DNA of 64,000 nucleotides, taken from NCBI RefSeq assembly GCF_038396675.1, contig NC_088921.1, forward strand, positions 36,765,001 through 36,829,000, in the 5' to 3' direction. Position 1 is the first letter of the stretch. The number at the start of each line of letters is the position of its first letter. The position numbers were made by a program, and so were the translations under genes. The notes under the pieces are model-generated. The model was not told the DNA's origin. It saw nothing but the letters and a program-made list of their open reading frames with translations, and did not search any database. Of this stretch, positions 16,655 to 28,700 are shown piece after piece. This stretch comes from Hydra vulgaris. Taxonomy: Eukaryota > Cnidaria > Hydrozoa > Anthoathecata > Hydridae.

Positions 16655-18079
16655 CATAGCTTCAAAAATTCTGGGGAGCGATCTGATTCGTCTAACTACC
16701 GTCCCATAAGTCTTCTTTCTATCATAAGCAAGGTTTTTGAATCTTTAATTAACAAACACTTAATTTCTCATCTTGAATCTAATAACTTACTTTCTGACCA
16801 TCAATATGGGTTTCGATCTTCTCGTTCTACAGCTGATTTGCTAACAGTAATAACTGACAGGTTTTATCGTGCATTAGATGAAGGTGGAGAGGTTAAGGTC
16901 ATCGCTCTTGACGTTTCAAAAGCGTTTGATAAAGTTTGGCATGCTGGTCTTCTCCATAAGCTTTCTTCTTATGGTGTATCCGGCAACATCTTTAAGATCA
17001 TTGAATCCTTCCTTTCCAATCGTAGCATAAAAGTTGTCCTCGATGAACAACACTCTTCTTCTTATTCTGTAACTTCAGGGGTTCCTCAAGGTTCTATCCT
17101 TGGCCATATACTCTTTTTAATTTACATTAACGATCTTCCAGATATTCTCACATCTAAGGCGGCATTGTTTGCTGATGATACTACCATTTATTCTTGTCGT
17201 GATAAGAAACCAACACCCTCTGATTGCCTGGAGGGGGCATTTGAGCTTGAAAAGGATCTCACTTCTGCTACAGCATGGGGCTCACAGTGGCTGGTGAACT
17301 TTAATTTAGATAAAACTCAATTTTTTTCAGCCAATCGTTATCGCAATAATTTAGATCTTCCTATATTTATGAACGGTGATGTACTCGATGAGTCACTTCC
17401 TCTTCATCTTCTAGGATTAACTCTTACTTCCAATCTTTCTCGGAAACCATATATCAAATCGGTTGCAAAATTAGCATCTGCTAAAGTTGCATCTCTTTAT
17501 CGAGCTCGCCACTTTCTTACTCTGGATTCTATTCTCTATCTCTATAAATCTCAAATCCGGCCTTGTATGGAATACTGTTGCCATATCTGGGGCGGATCTT
17601 CTAATGATGCCCTTTCTCTTTTAGACAAGATGCAAAAACCCATTGTAAACATAGTTGGACCTGCTCTTGCAGCCAACCTTCAACCATTATCACATCGTCG
17701 TAATGTTGCTTCTCTTTCTCTTTTCTACAAATACTATAATGGGCACGGCTCTAAAGAGCTAGCGTCTCTTGTACCATCTACTAAAATTCATTCTCGTGTT
17801 ACTCGTCATTCAATTAAGTGTCATCTTTTTTCTGTGACTGTTCCTAAGTGCTCCAAAAACGCTTATTCGTCTAGTTTTTTTCCTCGAACATCAGTTCTTT
17901 GGAATTCGCTTCCTTCATCTTGCTTTCCTGATTCATATAATTTGCAATCTTTTAAATCGTCCGTCTATCGTTATCTTGCTCTACAACCTTCATCTTTTCT
18001 CTTACAGTAACTTCCAACTTTAATTAGTGGCTGCTTGCAGCCTTGTTGGAAGCAAAGATTTTTAAAAAAAAAAAAAAAA
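16655..18079 (+). mobile_element. 5'-truncated LINE (non-LTR retrotransposon) with poly(A) tail
   Basis: The copy begins inside the reverse transcriptase, just before NYRPISLL, and ends in an A17 tract (18063-18079) after a short 3' untranslated region. 5' truncation plus a poly(A) tail is the signature of target-primed reverse transcription. The decayed copy at 54910-57176 is the same family: it shares HLESNNLLSD.QYGF, HIWG/AGSSN.A.SLLDK and a related 3' end. Confidence 0.9.
16661..18010 (+). CDS. partial reverse transcriptase of a CR1/Jockey-like LINE
   Basis: An open frame of about 450 codons without any stop until TAA at 18008. Reverse transcriptase blocks appear in order: NYRPISLLS (finger region), DVSKAFDKVWH (first catalytic Asp), SGVPQGSILG, ALFADDTT (the FADD form of the catalytic YxDD box), then the thumb and a C-terminal domain with CHIWGGSSN. 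The endonuclease and the start of the protein are missing through 5' truncation, so the copy is not autonomous. The intact frame suggests a recent insertion. The clade assignment is from general motif style only. Confidence 0.88.
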   Translation, partial: FKNSGERSDSSNYRPISLLSIISKVFESLINKHLISHLESNNLLSDHQYGFRSSRSTADLLTVITDRFYRALDEGGEVKVIALDVSKAFDKVWHAGLLHKLSSYGVSGNIFKIIESFLSNRSIKVVLDEQHSSSYSVTSGVPQGSILGHILFLIYINDLPDILTSKAALFADDTTIYSCRDKKPTPSDCLEGAFELEKDLTSATAWGSQWLVNFNLDKTQFFSANRYRNNLDLPIFMNGDVLDESLPLHLLGLTLTSNLSRKPYIKSVAKLASAKVASLYRARHFLTLDSILYLYKSQIRPCMEYCCHIWGGSSNDALSLLDKMQKPIVNIVGPALAANLQPLSHRRNVASLSLFYKYYNGHGSKELASLVPSTKIHSRVTRHSIKCHLFSVTVPKCSKNAYSSSFFPRTSVLWNSLPSSCFPDSYNLQSFKSSVYRYLALQPSSFLLQ

Positions 18080-18106
18080 AGCTTATGTAGTTGTCTATGT
18101 TGTAGA

Positions 18107-18235
<129 letters not shown>

Positions 18236-18275
18236 TACAAAAGTTAAAATAATTTATCTCTCTTTTTAGTTTAAA

Positions 18276-20459
18276 ATGAATATAAAATTTATTAAACATC
18301 GGCTTTATTTAGTTATTAAAGACAGAGTTTTAATCGATAAAAATGAATTGCTTCAAAATTTACTTTTTGATTACATTTTGGAAGTTAATCAGACACACTT
18401 GCGTTTTTCTAAACAATATAGAAGTATACTAAATAATGTAAAATTTTATTCAAAATTTAAAAAAGAAACTTTATAATCATAATTGACAACGTGATTGCTT
18501 TGAAATTGAAGAAGCAAGTTCAATCAGATCTAGCTATTCTAGAAAAATTAGAACATTCGATTGCGTCAACTTTTAATAACATAGCGTATCAAAATGAAAA
18601 GAAAACACTCGGAAGAAAATGCCGCGAATGGAAACAATCAAGCAACAGAACAAAAAGAAGGAAGAGTGAAAAAATGGGAACAAATCAGAATTATGACGAG
18701 TTGATCTTATCTGCTATAGTAAGTTCAAGGAGAAGTCAATGCTATAGTCTGTGTTTTACTTTAAACCAATTGGTTTCTTCTCCCAGTCAACCCAATAAAG
18801 TAGCTAATATGATTAAAAATGAAAAGCCTATTATAAAATTATCTCCAAAAGAAGGTTTGGCTTTGATGGTCTCAGCTGGTTTGTCCCAAAGAGCTTATCA
18901 GAAAATAAGGATTACAGCTAAGGAAAGAAATGCAAATATATATCCTTTATATAGTAATATTTTATTAGCAAGAAAAGAATGCTATCCTGATGGCATTATA
19001 TTTAGTGAGCAAAGTGCTGAAATTAAACTTCAAAGTCTTCTTGATCACACAATAATTCGTTTTTTCAAATTGATTCAATTATAACTCAAATTATGCAACT
19101 AGAGAATAACGATAAAACAAAAGGAATATTAAGTTGTAAATGGGGGTTTCATGGTGCATCTGGTCAAAGTGAATATAAGCAAAAATTTGACAATGATAGT
19201 TCAAAAGGCTCTGATTTATTTAGTACCACTTTTGTTCCTTTGGATCTTTCATTTGGAAATATTTCTGTTTGGACAAACCCTAAGCCATCGTCAATTAGAT
19301 TTTGTCGACCAATACGAGTTCAATATCTAAAGGAATCAGAAGCTATTTTGAAATTTGGAAAAGAATATATTCAAAATCAAATAAATTTACTAAAGGATTC
19401 AGAGTTTGAGTTGATAAATGGTTTAGAAGTAATTGTAACTAAAATTAAACTTAATTTAAATTTAACAATAATTGACGGTAAGGCTGCCAATGCAATATGC
19501 TCAAATTCTTCACAACAAGTATGTAATATATGTTCAGCTTCTCCTAAACAAATGAATTCTATTGCATGTGGCTCAATAACAACTCCAACTCTAATATAGA
19601 TAACATTGAATTAGGCCTTTCTCCATTGCAGGCTCGGATAAGGTGTTTTGAATCTTTGTTACACATTTCTTACAGACTTGAAATAAAAAAATGGTAAACT
19701 CGTGGTAATGACGAAAAAGAAGTTTGTGTAAAAAAAAAACGAATCATACAAAATAAATTCATTGAAGAATTAGGGTTAAGAGTAGATTTTCCTAGGCAAG
19801 GTGGTTCTGGAACTTCAAATGATGGTAATACTGCCAGACGAGCATTTAAACATTTTGATTTATTTTCTTCTATTACAGGCATAGATAAAGAATTAATAGA
19901 AAGTTTAGCAAACATTTTTAACATAATAAAGTCAAGTTATGAGATAGATACAATAAAATTCAGTGAATATTGCACTAAAACAGCAAAGCTTTATTGTGAA
20001 AAATATAATTGGTTTTATATGCCTGTATCTATGCATAAGTTATTGCTTCACAGTTCTGAAATAATTTCAAAGTTCTTGTTGCCAATTGGATTATATTTAG
20101 AAGAAGCTCAAGAATCTAGAAATAAAGATAATAAACAATTCATACTTCACCATTCAAGAAAAGATACAAGACTCCATACAATTGAGTACCAACTTCACTA
20201 TCTTCTTATTACAAGTGATCCAATAATATCAACTATAATAATTTCTCAAGATAGAAGTAAAGTTAAAACAATTCAATTATCAAAGAGCGCTCTAGAACTT
20301 GTTAAAAAATCAAATAAAAATACTATTGATGAAATCCAAAGTGATAATGAAACTGATAATGAGTACAATGAGTATGACAATGAAGACGAAGATGAAGAAA
20401 ATTATGAATTAGTTACTGAGGAAATGGATTACGAAAATGTATATGAACATAATGAATAA
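18276..20459 (+). pseudogene. Transib/RAG1-like transposase, decayed, first catalytic Asp replaced by His
   Basis: Open segments 18491-19084, 19093-19599, a shifted stretch 19600-20018 and 20019-20459 form one protein of roughly 650 residues broken by frameshifts and stops. It resembles the RAG1 core/Transib transposases, DDE enzymes that cut DNA by hairpin formation. WGFHGASGQSEYKQ aligns with the RAG1 block holding Asp600, but His sits where Asp is expected. IIDGKAANA is followed 16 residues later by CNIC, matching Asp708 upstream of the RAG1 zinc CxxC. HKLLLHSSEI...EEAQESRNK matches the block with Glu962. The C-terminal tail is very acidic (Asp/Glu/Asn/Tyr). The frame 18276-18476 may be a broken N-terminal piece. 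With the lost Asp and several frameshifts the copy is inactive. The family call rests on motif order and spacing that I recognise, not on an alignment search. Confidence 0.72.
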
Positions 20460-21065
20460 GACAATGCTGATTTATTTTTAAGCTTATTTTTCAATTTAGG
20501 TTAAATATAAAACGTATAGATCATGTTAACTAATTATTTTCATAATTTTTCATTTGGTTTTCAAAATAATAATTAGTTTAAAACTTAATTAGTTAAAATT
20601 ACTCAGGGGCAAGGTGGTGGGGAGGGGGGCCCAGTAAATGTTGCTACCCCTGACCATACTTAACCCTTTTAAAAATATTTTGAGTCTTTCCTTGTCTACT
20701 TTTTTTACATCTTACAGTAAATTTTCAGCAATTTTGAATAAATATTTTTGACAAAATTAATTTTGGCCTAATTTTAAGTTATTCCTGATCACTGTGCATT
20801 AGTAAGAAAGGAGGCTTGAACTTCCTAGTTAAATGCTCATCCGCGGTATTCTGTGACAAGGAGGCAACTAAAACAAAAATTAAAAAAAATAAACTTTAAA
20901 ACTCCATGTTCTTCAATAATTATTAAAGGCCAATTGAGGTCAGATACATCAACATCGTACTGATCATGCCACTCAATTGTTATTTAGTCCGAATTGAAAA
21001 AAACACACATAAGTTTAGATGGACGTTGAATAACCAGGTGACAAGGCTTAACTTTTTGAATCTTA
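20460..21065. other. noncoding stretch with SINE tail
   Basis: AT-rich DNA with a G-rich patch (20606-20632, GGTGGGGAGGGGGGCC). From 20812 to 20890 it matches the 3' part of the SINE at 28516 (AAATGCTCATCCGCGGTATTCTGTGA against AAATGTTCATCAGCGGTGCTCTGAGA). The rest is unrecognised and may be the 5' end of the split LINE. Confidence 0.5.
20812..20890 (+). mobile_element. SINE tail fragment
   Basis: Diverged copy of the last ~70 bp of the SINE at 28516-28700, missing the GGCCTTTCGGACTTTTTAG segment. There is no tRNA head. Confidence 0.55.
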
Positions 21066-22536
21066 TTTTATAATCAATAGAAATTGTAATATTTAAAATT
21101 ACTAACAATCAAACAAAAAAGATTTTACTAAGCTGTTGTTATCGGCCACATGACGGCGTGTGTGAAAACCTTAGCACAACAAATCATTAAAAAAGGTACC
21201 GTTGAAAAAGCAAAGCTTTATAATTGGAGATTTAAACATGAATTATATTCTTTTTAATGATGAGTTAGAAATTATTATGATGCAATTTTTTAAACGGGTT
21301 CAAAGTCTTTAATAAACAAACCTACAAGAGTAACAATAAACTCAGCAACTCTAATAGATAGTATTATAACCAAAAGTATTTTCAACAATGAATTAAAAGT
21401 AGGTACTTTGCGAACCAATATATTAGATCATTTCCCTATATTCCTAAATTTAGATAATACAAACTCTGAAAAAATTATAACCACACAAAAAGTAATTTGA
21501 AAACGCATTTTTAATAAGGCCAATCTTAAATTATTCAAAAATTAACTATCATTATTGCATTGGAAAAAAAGAGATTTTAATGATAATGCCAATAATATCT
21601 ATGAGACTTTTTTCAAAATATTTTTTGTGTATACGATGTTAATTTCCCAATTGTTGAAAATAAAATAACAACTAAGAGTTGCAATACACCCTGGATTACC
21701 AAAGGCTTCAAAAAATCACCCAAGGTCAAACAGAAACTATATAAAAATTTTTTGAAAACAAAAACACCTACAAGCGAAAATTTAGTAGGGCTAAAAAAAT
21801 CTATTTGAAAAAATTCGCAAAAACTTAAAATTAATTTGTTACTCCCAATTACTTAATACATTTAAAAATGACACAAAACGCACATAGCAAATAATGAAAG
21901 TAGTTAATGGAAAACAAATGAAGAGTAAACGGGAAAAAACGGCACACTTATAGTCACATTTAAAAAGTTTTGAGAAAGTATATATTAATCATTTATAAAA
22001 GTCTTTGTATAAAGTTAGGAAAAAATTTTTTTTTAAAAGTTACAAATATTTTATTAAAAATGTAAACTTCCGATAAATTAATCAAGAAATAATTTTTTTT
22101 AATTTACTTCTATGCTTTAAATGAAAACTTTTATAAAGTTTTCTTCCACAAGTGGTTAGAGTCGATAACAAAAGTTTATATGAACCAAGAACTTAAGCTC
22201 AAGAATTTAACAAATTCTTTATTGATATAGGTCCAACACTGTCCAAAAAAAATCCCTAAGACCAAATCCTCATTTACTGATTTTCTAGTACCCATGGATA
22301 ATTGCATTGGTTCAAATAAGTTGTCTTCTGAATTATTGTTTAAAGAGTTTAAAAGAGCCTTCAAATCAAAAAAAAAATCAAAAAAAATAAATCGATTGGA
22401 GCAGATCACATAAATGGAAACGCTATAGATTGTTTTGAACAGCTAAAAGTTGTTTTTTTTTTAAGTTTTTAAAACTTCTATCCATCAAAGTGTATTCCCC
22501 GAACAGTTCAAAAAAGGCCAAAATTACTCCTATTTT
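21066..22536 (+). pseudogene. outer LINE, 5' half: endonuclease and start of reverse transcriptase
   Basis: A frame-shifted and stop-ridden reading of an APE-type endonuclease: ILLSCCYRP, IIGDLNMNY (the GDxN catalytic block), TLIDSIIT and ILDHFPIF (the final Asp-His pair). It is followed by the linker (FNKFFIDIGP) and the first reverse transcriptase residues, ending with SIHQSVF...KITPIF at 22536. The next residues of the protein resume at 26541 (FKEGNKSSISNYRPIS), so this is the upstream half of one element cut by the inner LINE. It is the same family as the inner copy, but more decayed. Confidence 0.8.
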
Positions 22537-23058
22537 TTTTTGTTGCTCGTTTACATTTGTCGTATTTTACAAACAAACAAACAAGGCATCTGAAAGAAGA
22601 TCATAATGATCTTATCATCAGAACCTTTTACAGCTTTAGACATTTTACAGCAAAACAAAAATGAATTAAAAAAATTTCAATAAACAGTGTAAATAAATCT
22701 GACGTTAGTAAATTTCGTGTAAATAAATCTGAAGTTAGTATATATAGAATCTATATCATTTATATATAAGATAAAAACAAAAATTAAAACGTTTCATAAA
22801 GCGTATTTTACAATAAAATAAAAGTTCTAAACAAAGATTACAAAGTATCAATTAGAAGTACTTGACTACGTCATCAATAGATAAAATAAAGATTTTTCAG
22901 TTTATATTTGAAAGTGGGATAAGTGTGAAATATATCAAAATTTGACAAAACAATCTTATTCCAAAGATACGGTGCGCAATAAGCAATACAAAACTTATTA
23001 AACTTGGTTCGACAAAAAGGTTCATATATGAGAAAATTATTTCTAAGTGCATATTTAT

Positions 23059-26000
23059 TTATTGGTTTTTCACAAAAGAGATCTTTAAAGACAAATAAGA
23101 ATAAGTCATTTTTTCACAAATACATAAAGCATTAAACACATCAAGCTCATATATATTGAGAATTTTCATTTCAATAAAAAAAGGTTGTGAATGAGTGTAT
23201 CGATCCGCAAAATTAATTAAACGGATCGCATGCTTCTGACGGCGGTAAAGACATTGTAACTTACTTTTTTCTGTGCTTCCCCATACAATATTTGCACAAT
23301 TTAAATAACTATGTATAAATGAGTAGTAGAGTTGGGTTAAACTTTTTTTACTTAAATATGTTCTGGATTTATACAAAATTCCAATGCTTTTGGAAATTTT
23401 TGTGCTAATATAGTCAATATGTGCTTTCCGTGTGATGTTTTCATCAAGAAAAACACCCAAAAACTTTGTGACATAGTGTCTTTTTATCTCAGTATCATCA
23501 ATAATAATTTTGGGCAAATTTGGGGGTAAATAAGCTTTTTTTGAGACAGGATGGAACAGAATCCATTTTGTTTTGTTACTGTTTAGAGTTAGTTTATTGC
23601 CTTTGAACCACTTGGATATATTTTTAAGTTGCTCGTTCAAGCTAGAGAAGAGTTTGTAAATATCATTATTGGAAAGAAATAAGTTGGTATCTTCAGCAAA
23701 CATGATACTCATTAATGAAATATTTAGAAACTTATTAGAATAATTATTGTTACTAAAAACAAACTGTTTACGGTTTGATAAATAACTTCTGAACCATTTT
23801 ATGACTTTGTAATTTACTCCATAGTATTTCAGTTTTTGTATCAAAATTTGATGATCGACAGTATCGAATGCTTTCGATAGGTCGATGAAAACACCTAAAG
23901 TATATTTAGATCTTTCAAAAGAATTTGAAATTTCACGTACAAGTTGGATAATTGCATGTTCCGTAGAATTGTTTATTTTAAAACCAAATTGGTTGACGTA
24001 TAACAAATTATTAGAAAGAAAACAATAGTCTATTGTACATAATGCATTCTAGTATTTTTGAAAATGTGCAGAGGACAGAAATTGGACGATAATTACTGAT
24101 ATTTTTTTGATCTCCCTCTTTTAAAATAGGGGTAACTTTTGCAATTTTTAATCGGTTAGAAAATACTCCTTGATGGATAGACGTTCCATATACTTTAAAA
24201 AGAATATCTTTTAATTGTTTAAAACATTCTATAACTATATTACCGTTTATGTCATCTGCTCCGCTTGCTTTGTTTTTTTTAAGTGATTTGAATGCTCTTT
24301 CAAATTCTTGAAAAGACAGTTTTGAATATAATTCGTTGGAACCATTGCAATTATCCATCTGTACTAGAAAATCGTTAAATTTTGCTTTGGTAAAGGAATT
24401 TTATTTGCTTGTTTAGGACCGATGTCAATAAAAAATTTGTTAAACTCATGAGCTATATCTCTTGGATCACATATACGTTTGTTATCAACAATAATCATCT
24501 GGGGGAGAGAACCTGAGCATTTCTTTTGTCTACCACTAATTTTGTTCATTACTTGCCAAATGCGTTTTGAGTTATTTTTGAATTTATCTAGGAGTTTTGA
24601 GCAGTATTTTTTTTCAAGTTTTTACGAACTTTTTCAAATAGACATTTGTAATCTTTATATATTTTCTCATTTGAAAATGATTTTGTTTTGAGATATTTTA
24701 TAAACAGCTTCTATTTTAACTTGGATGATTTTTTAAATCGTTTTGTTACCCAAAGGTTGTTTATATTTTTTGGAGTTATTGTTCTTTCAATAATAGGGTA
24801 GTTTGCATCATATACGGAGTAAAAGGTTTCAAAAATATTGGAAAATGGTCAGTAATATCAGATTTTAGGATACCCGTTTGAATATCATTGTTGAATATAT
24901 CTGTTGTAATGATATTATCAATCAAAGATGCCGAGTTTTTTGTAACTCTGGTCGGCCTATTTATTAAAGAAATTGCACCCATTTCAAAAAAGGAATCATA
25001 AAAGTTTTTAATTTTGTTATCTTCATTATACAGAAGACAATTCATACTTAGGTCCCCAATAATGAAACTCTTTTTTTTTTCTTTAATACCTTTTCTAAAA
25101 ATACTTTGTTCAAAAAAAATGCTCAAGTTCTCGCTCACGCCGTCAGTTGGTCGATAACTACAGCTTAATAAAATGTTTTGTGATTGATTGTTTATAATTT
25201 TTCGAATTAAAATTTCTTTATCGCCATCAGAAGCACTTAAATCATTCCTAACGTAATAAAAAATATTTTTATTCTCATAAGTAAGGACTCCTCCGCCGCG
25301 TTTATTTACTTGTCTTTTGAGCGAAATTAATTTAGATGTGGAATATTAAAATTACAATTACTATCTAAGTCATTCGAAATCCACGTTTCAGTTAAACAAA
25401 CTATATTAAAACGATTTTTCCATGCTTTATATAAGGTTACTTTCTATATATATATATGTTTGTGTGCCACAAAATTTGAAATCAATTTTTGAAAGCTTTT
25501 TTCTCAACCAACTTTGCTCAAATTTTGCACACTTAATCATTTTCGATGACAATACAAGGAAATGGAAAAATTTGACCAAAAAAAGTTAATTAAGTTAACA
25601 AAAATTTAATTTGTATTTCCCCATACATTTTATTTATTTGATGTGAATTGCGTATTACGTCACAAAAATCATTGGTTTGCAAATTATTTGCAGTTTCGAA
25701 GACATTAAAGCGCAGCAATTCAAAACCTATTGTTTTTCAAGTCTTAAGTTATTAAGTTAAAAAACAAAAATTTAAAACGCGTTACTTTTTCTATGCTTTA
25801 TATAAGGTTACTTTCTATATATATATGTTTGTGTGCCACAAAATTTGAAATCAATTTTTGAAAGCTTTTTTCTCAACCAATTTTGCTCAAATTTTGCACA
25901 CTTAATCATTTTCGATGACAATACAAGGAAATGGAAAAACTTGACCAAAAAAAGTTAATTAAGTTAACAAAAATTTAATTTGTATTTCCCCATACGAACA

Positions 26001-26389
26001 CTGAATTAATAAAAAAAAAATTTAAAAACGTAACAGTAATTTTTCCTTCTACAAAAGATAACAAAAAAAGAATTTCTAGGCCCAATAGAATTCTGCTTGC
26101 ATAAAGCATGGATTTGAAAAAAGATTTTTATTTTGATTTACTAGTTTGTTTCATCTAACAAGTTAAGAAGTTTTTCAAAATTGTTATTAAGACTTCGAAT
26201 ATTTACGTGTAGAATTCTAATTTTATTTAAATTTTTGTCATAAACATTTTTAAAAAGAAACCCTTCTAATTCGCATGGATAGTGATATTAGCAATCCGAG
26301 CAATTTTTTATATTAGGGTTTATATTTTCATCAGAATTCAATTCAATAAAGTTAAATCTTATAAATTCAAAATCACTTATTCCAGCCAT
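23059..26389 (-). pseudogene. inner LINE ORF: endonuclease plus reverse transcriptase, broken
   Basis: Read 26389 to 23059. MAGISDFEF...ILHVNIRSLNNNFEKLLNLLDETN is the endonuclease start. An insertion (25421-26110) follows, then LTETWISND, LLSCSYRPTDG, IIGDLSMN and SDITDHFPIF complete the endonuclease. NISNYRPISVL, VFIDLSKAFDTVDH, MFAEDTN and HPVSKKAYL.. follow as reverse transcriptase, then the C-terminal domain ends KNQ. Defects include frameshifts, stops, the 690-bp insertion, an in-frame deletion that removes the whole SGVPQGSILGPLLF..NDL block, and FAED where FADD is expected in the catalytic box. The protein cannot be active. Confidence 0.85.
25421..26110. mobile_element. insertion within the inner LINE: repeated unit with short inverted ends
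   Basis: A 690-bp segment interrupts the endonuclease frame. It starts CATGCTTTAT and ends with the exact complement ATAAAGCATG. It holds a direct repeat of about 205 bp (25421-25627 and 25793-25995) that is nearly identical, with only a few base changes and a small difference in the TATATA run, separated by 165 bp. It is either a dimer of a short element or a duplication inside one. The superfamily is unknown and it has no coding frame. Confidence 0.7.
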
Positions 26390-26540
26390 TTTTATTTATT
26401 TTTTTTAATTTATCAGATTATTCATTTTAGAAAAGTTTCTTTTTAAAATTTAGTGTTTTATGATAGGGTTTCTAAATTCTCTGCATAAAATTCTATCATA
26501 TTTAATAATAGCATAAAATTCTATCATATTTAATAATAGC

Positions 26541-28078
26541 ATTTTCAAAGAAGGGAACAAATCAAGTATTAGTAACTATCGCCCTATTTCTGTTCTTTCC
26601 ACATTTTCAAAAGTTAAAAAAAAAAATTATATATAACAGAGTATACAAATATTTGCATGATGATAAATTACTTTACATTAATCAATTCGATTTTAAAAAT
26701 GGTAGCTCAACTGAACATGCGATTTGAAAAATCACAATATACGTTAGGACTTTTTATTGACCTATCAAAAACTTTTGATACGGTCGATCACCAAATTTTC
26801 ACCTATAAACTTAAATACTGTGGAATAAACAATAAAGTTTTAAAATGGTTTGAAAACTATTTGTCAAATCGTCAACAATTTGTTCCGAGTAATAACAGTT
26901 ATCACACCACTTGTCTTTCTATAACATGTGGAATCCCACAAGGCTCAATTCTTTGAGCCACTCCTTTTCCTAATTTATATTAATGATTTAAATAAAGCCT
27001 CCAAACAACAAGTATTATGTTTGCAGATAATTCTAACTTATTTCTATCTTTACTGTGAAATCTTTGAAATCTTTAAAACAATGAACAAAGAACCTAGACA
27101 TGTATCGAGCTGGTTTAAGTGTAGTAAGTTAACTCTAAAGACTAATAAAACAACGTGGGCCTTATGCCATTCGCTTTTTAAAGTGGGCCTTATTCCATTC
27201 GCTTTCCCAAAAGCGGTTTTTGCCATTAAACTTACCTCAAATTTTTATCGATCAAATTGAAATAAAATGGGATTTCGTAATAAAATTTTTTGGTGTTTAT
27301 CTTGCTGAAAACATTATTTGGAATCATCATTTCAATTACATAAGCACTAAAATTTCTAGAAATAGTTTTAAATAAAGCACGAATCTACCTCAAAAAGAAA
27401 ATTTTAATCAAACTTTATTATTCATTTATACACAGTTATTTAACAGAAAATTTATTTACAGAAAAAAGTAAGTTGCAACGTCTCTATCGCCGTCAAAAAC
27501 ATGCAACAGTCCGTTTAATTTACTTTGCAATTCGCTTTTCTCACACAAAACATTACTTTATTGAAATGAAAATTTTAAATATATACGAGCTAAATATATA
27601 TAATGTTTTATGCTTTGTATACATGTGGAAAAATGACTTGTCCCGATATGTCTCCAAAGATATTTTTACTCCGAAACCTATCAACAAATAAAATTTGAGA
27701 AATACTGATTTTTTAAATGAAACTTTTTGTCAAACGAACTTTAATCAATTTTGTATTGCCTATCGGACACCACACCTTTGGAATAAAATCGTTTTGCCGA
27801 ATTTTGATTTTGAATTACCCATTACTTTTCGCCTTTTTAAAAGAAATTAAAAACCATAATTTTTTCATTAGATGACGTATTATGTTATTATTAATAATAT
27901 GTTATTATTAATAACTTTGCCTATACTTATTTACATTTATAAAAAATTTATTCTTACTTATTTTTGTTGATTTTTATACTTTTTACTTAACATTTTATTA
28001 TATTTTGATACGTATACGTTTATATAAAATATTGGTGAGTAGGTTCGCGTAATCTCTCCTTGGATTATATACAATCTA
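26541..28078 (+). pseudogene. outer LINE, 3' half: reverse transcriptase and 3' region
   Basis: It continues the element interrupted at 22536. FKEGNKSSISNYRPISVLSTFSK, LFIDLSKTFDTVDH, CGIPQGSIL, LFLIYINDLNKAS and the C-terminal domain (LYRRQKHATVRLIYFA, IEMKILNIYELN) appear in shifting frames up to about 27690. They are followed by a 3' untranslated stretch to the hAT MITE at 28079. The order and orientation fit the left half exactly. Many stops and frameshifts make it older than the inner copy. Confidence 0.8.
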
Positions 28079-28382
28079 TAGTGATAAACCAAAACAGAAA
28101 AAAGCCGAAACCGAAATAAACCGAAATTTCGGGTACTCTCGTTATTGCCGATACAAAAACCGATTATAAAAATATTTTGTGAAAATTCTCAAAAATAACT
28201 GTTTTTCTAAATTAGATAAAAATTTAAAATCTCACAAATTTTTCGGTTTTTGGTATGTTTTTCAATCGAAATTTTTGTTTTTACCGATTTTATATAAAGT
28301 ACTGTAACCGAAATTTCGGTACCAGTTCAAATTGCAGTTTTGACCGAAACCGATACCGAAACAGAATTTCTGTTGATCACTA
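28079..28382. mobile_element. hAT-like MITE made of ACCGAAA words
   Basis: The left end TAGTGATAAACCAAAACAGA is mirrored by the right end ...CTGTTGATCACTA, and the interior repeats CCGAAA/TTTCGG words in both orientations. It is about 304 bp and noncoding. The TAGTGAT-type end and this composition are typical of hAT MITEs. No clear 8-bp duplication was seen, so the superfamily is tentative. Confidence 0.6.
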
Positions 28383-28515
28383 ACTATATACTTAGAAAAT
28401 TTGTAAAAGTTTAATATTATTGTTGTTACCTTTGTTAAATGCTTGTTTGAACTTATTTAAGATTCTGACAACAAGATCATTTGATCTTCTATCAGATCAG
28501 AGCAGCTTCTATCAG

Positions 28516-28700
28516 AGCAGCCGTGGCGCAGTAGTGGCGCTTTTGCCTCAGAAACAAAGGATCCGTGGTTCAAACACCACCTCTGAGCAAGTTTTGCAAC
28601 ATTGGTCTGGAAGTAGGCGTAAACTTATAATTAAATGTTCATCAGCGGTGCTCTGAGATAAGGCCTTTCGGACTTTTTAGGGCACCTAAATGAAATTAAA
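28516..28700 (+). mobile_element. tRNA-derived SINE, full length
   Basis: The head GAGCAGCCGTGGCGCAG holds the A box and GTGGTTCAAAC (about 28566) the B box. A non-tRNA body and a tail ending GGGCACCTAAATGAAATTAAA follow. Related tails lie at 20812-20890 and 52165-52235, and a related head at 15986. It has the layout of a SINE mobilised by a LINE. Confidence 0.75.

Larger units (their letters stand above)
22537..26540 (-). mobile_element. inner LINE inserted in the outer LINE
   Basis: It is oriented minus: its coding region starts with ATG at 26389 and its 3' end faces left, finishing in a short T run (A on its own strand) at 22536-22540. It interrupts the outer LINE between the codons for ITPIF and FKEG, with ATTTT present at both junctions as a likely short target duplication. 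The 3' untranslated region holds a 26-bp direct duplication (GTGTAAATAAATCTGA words, 22687-22742). The 5' leader holds a 28-bp tandem duplication (26484-26539). Confidence 0.85.
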
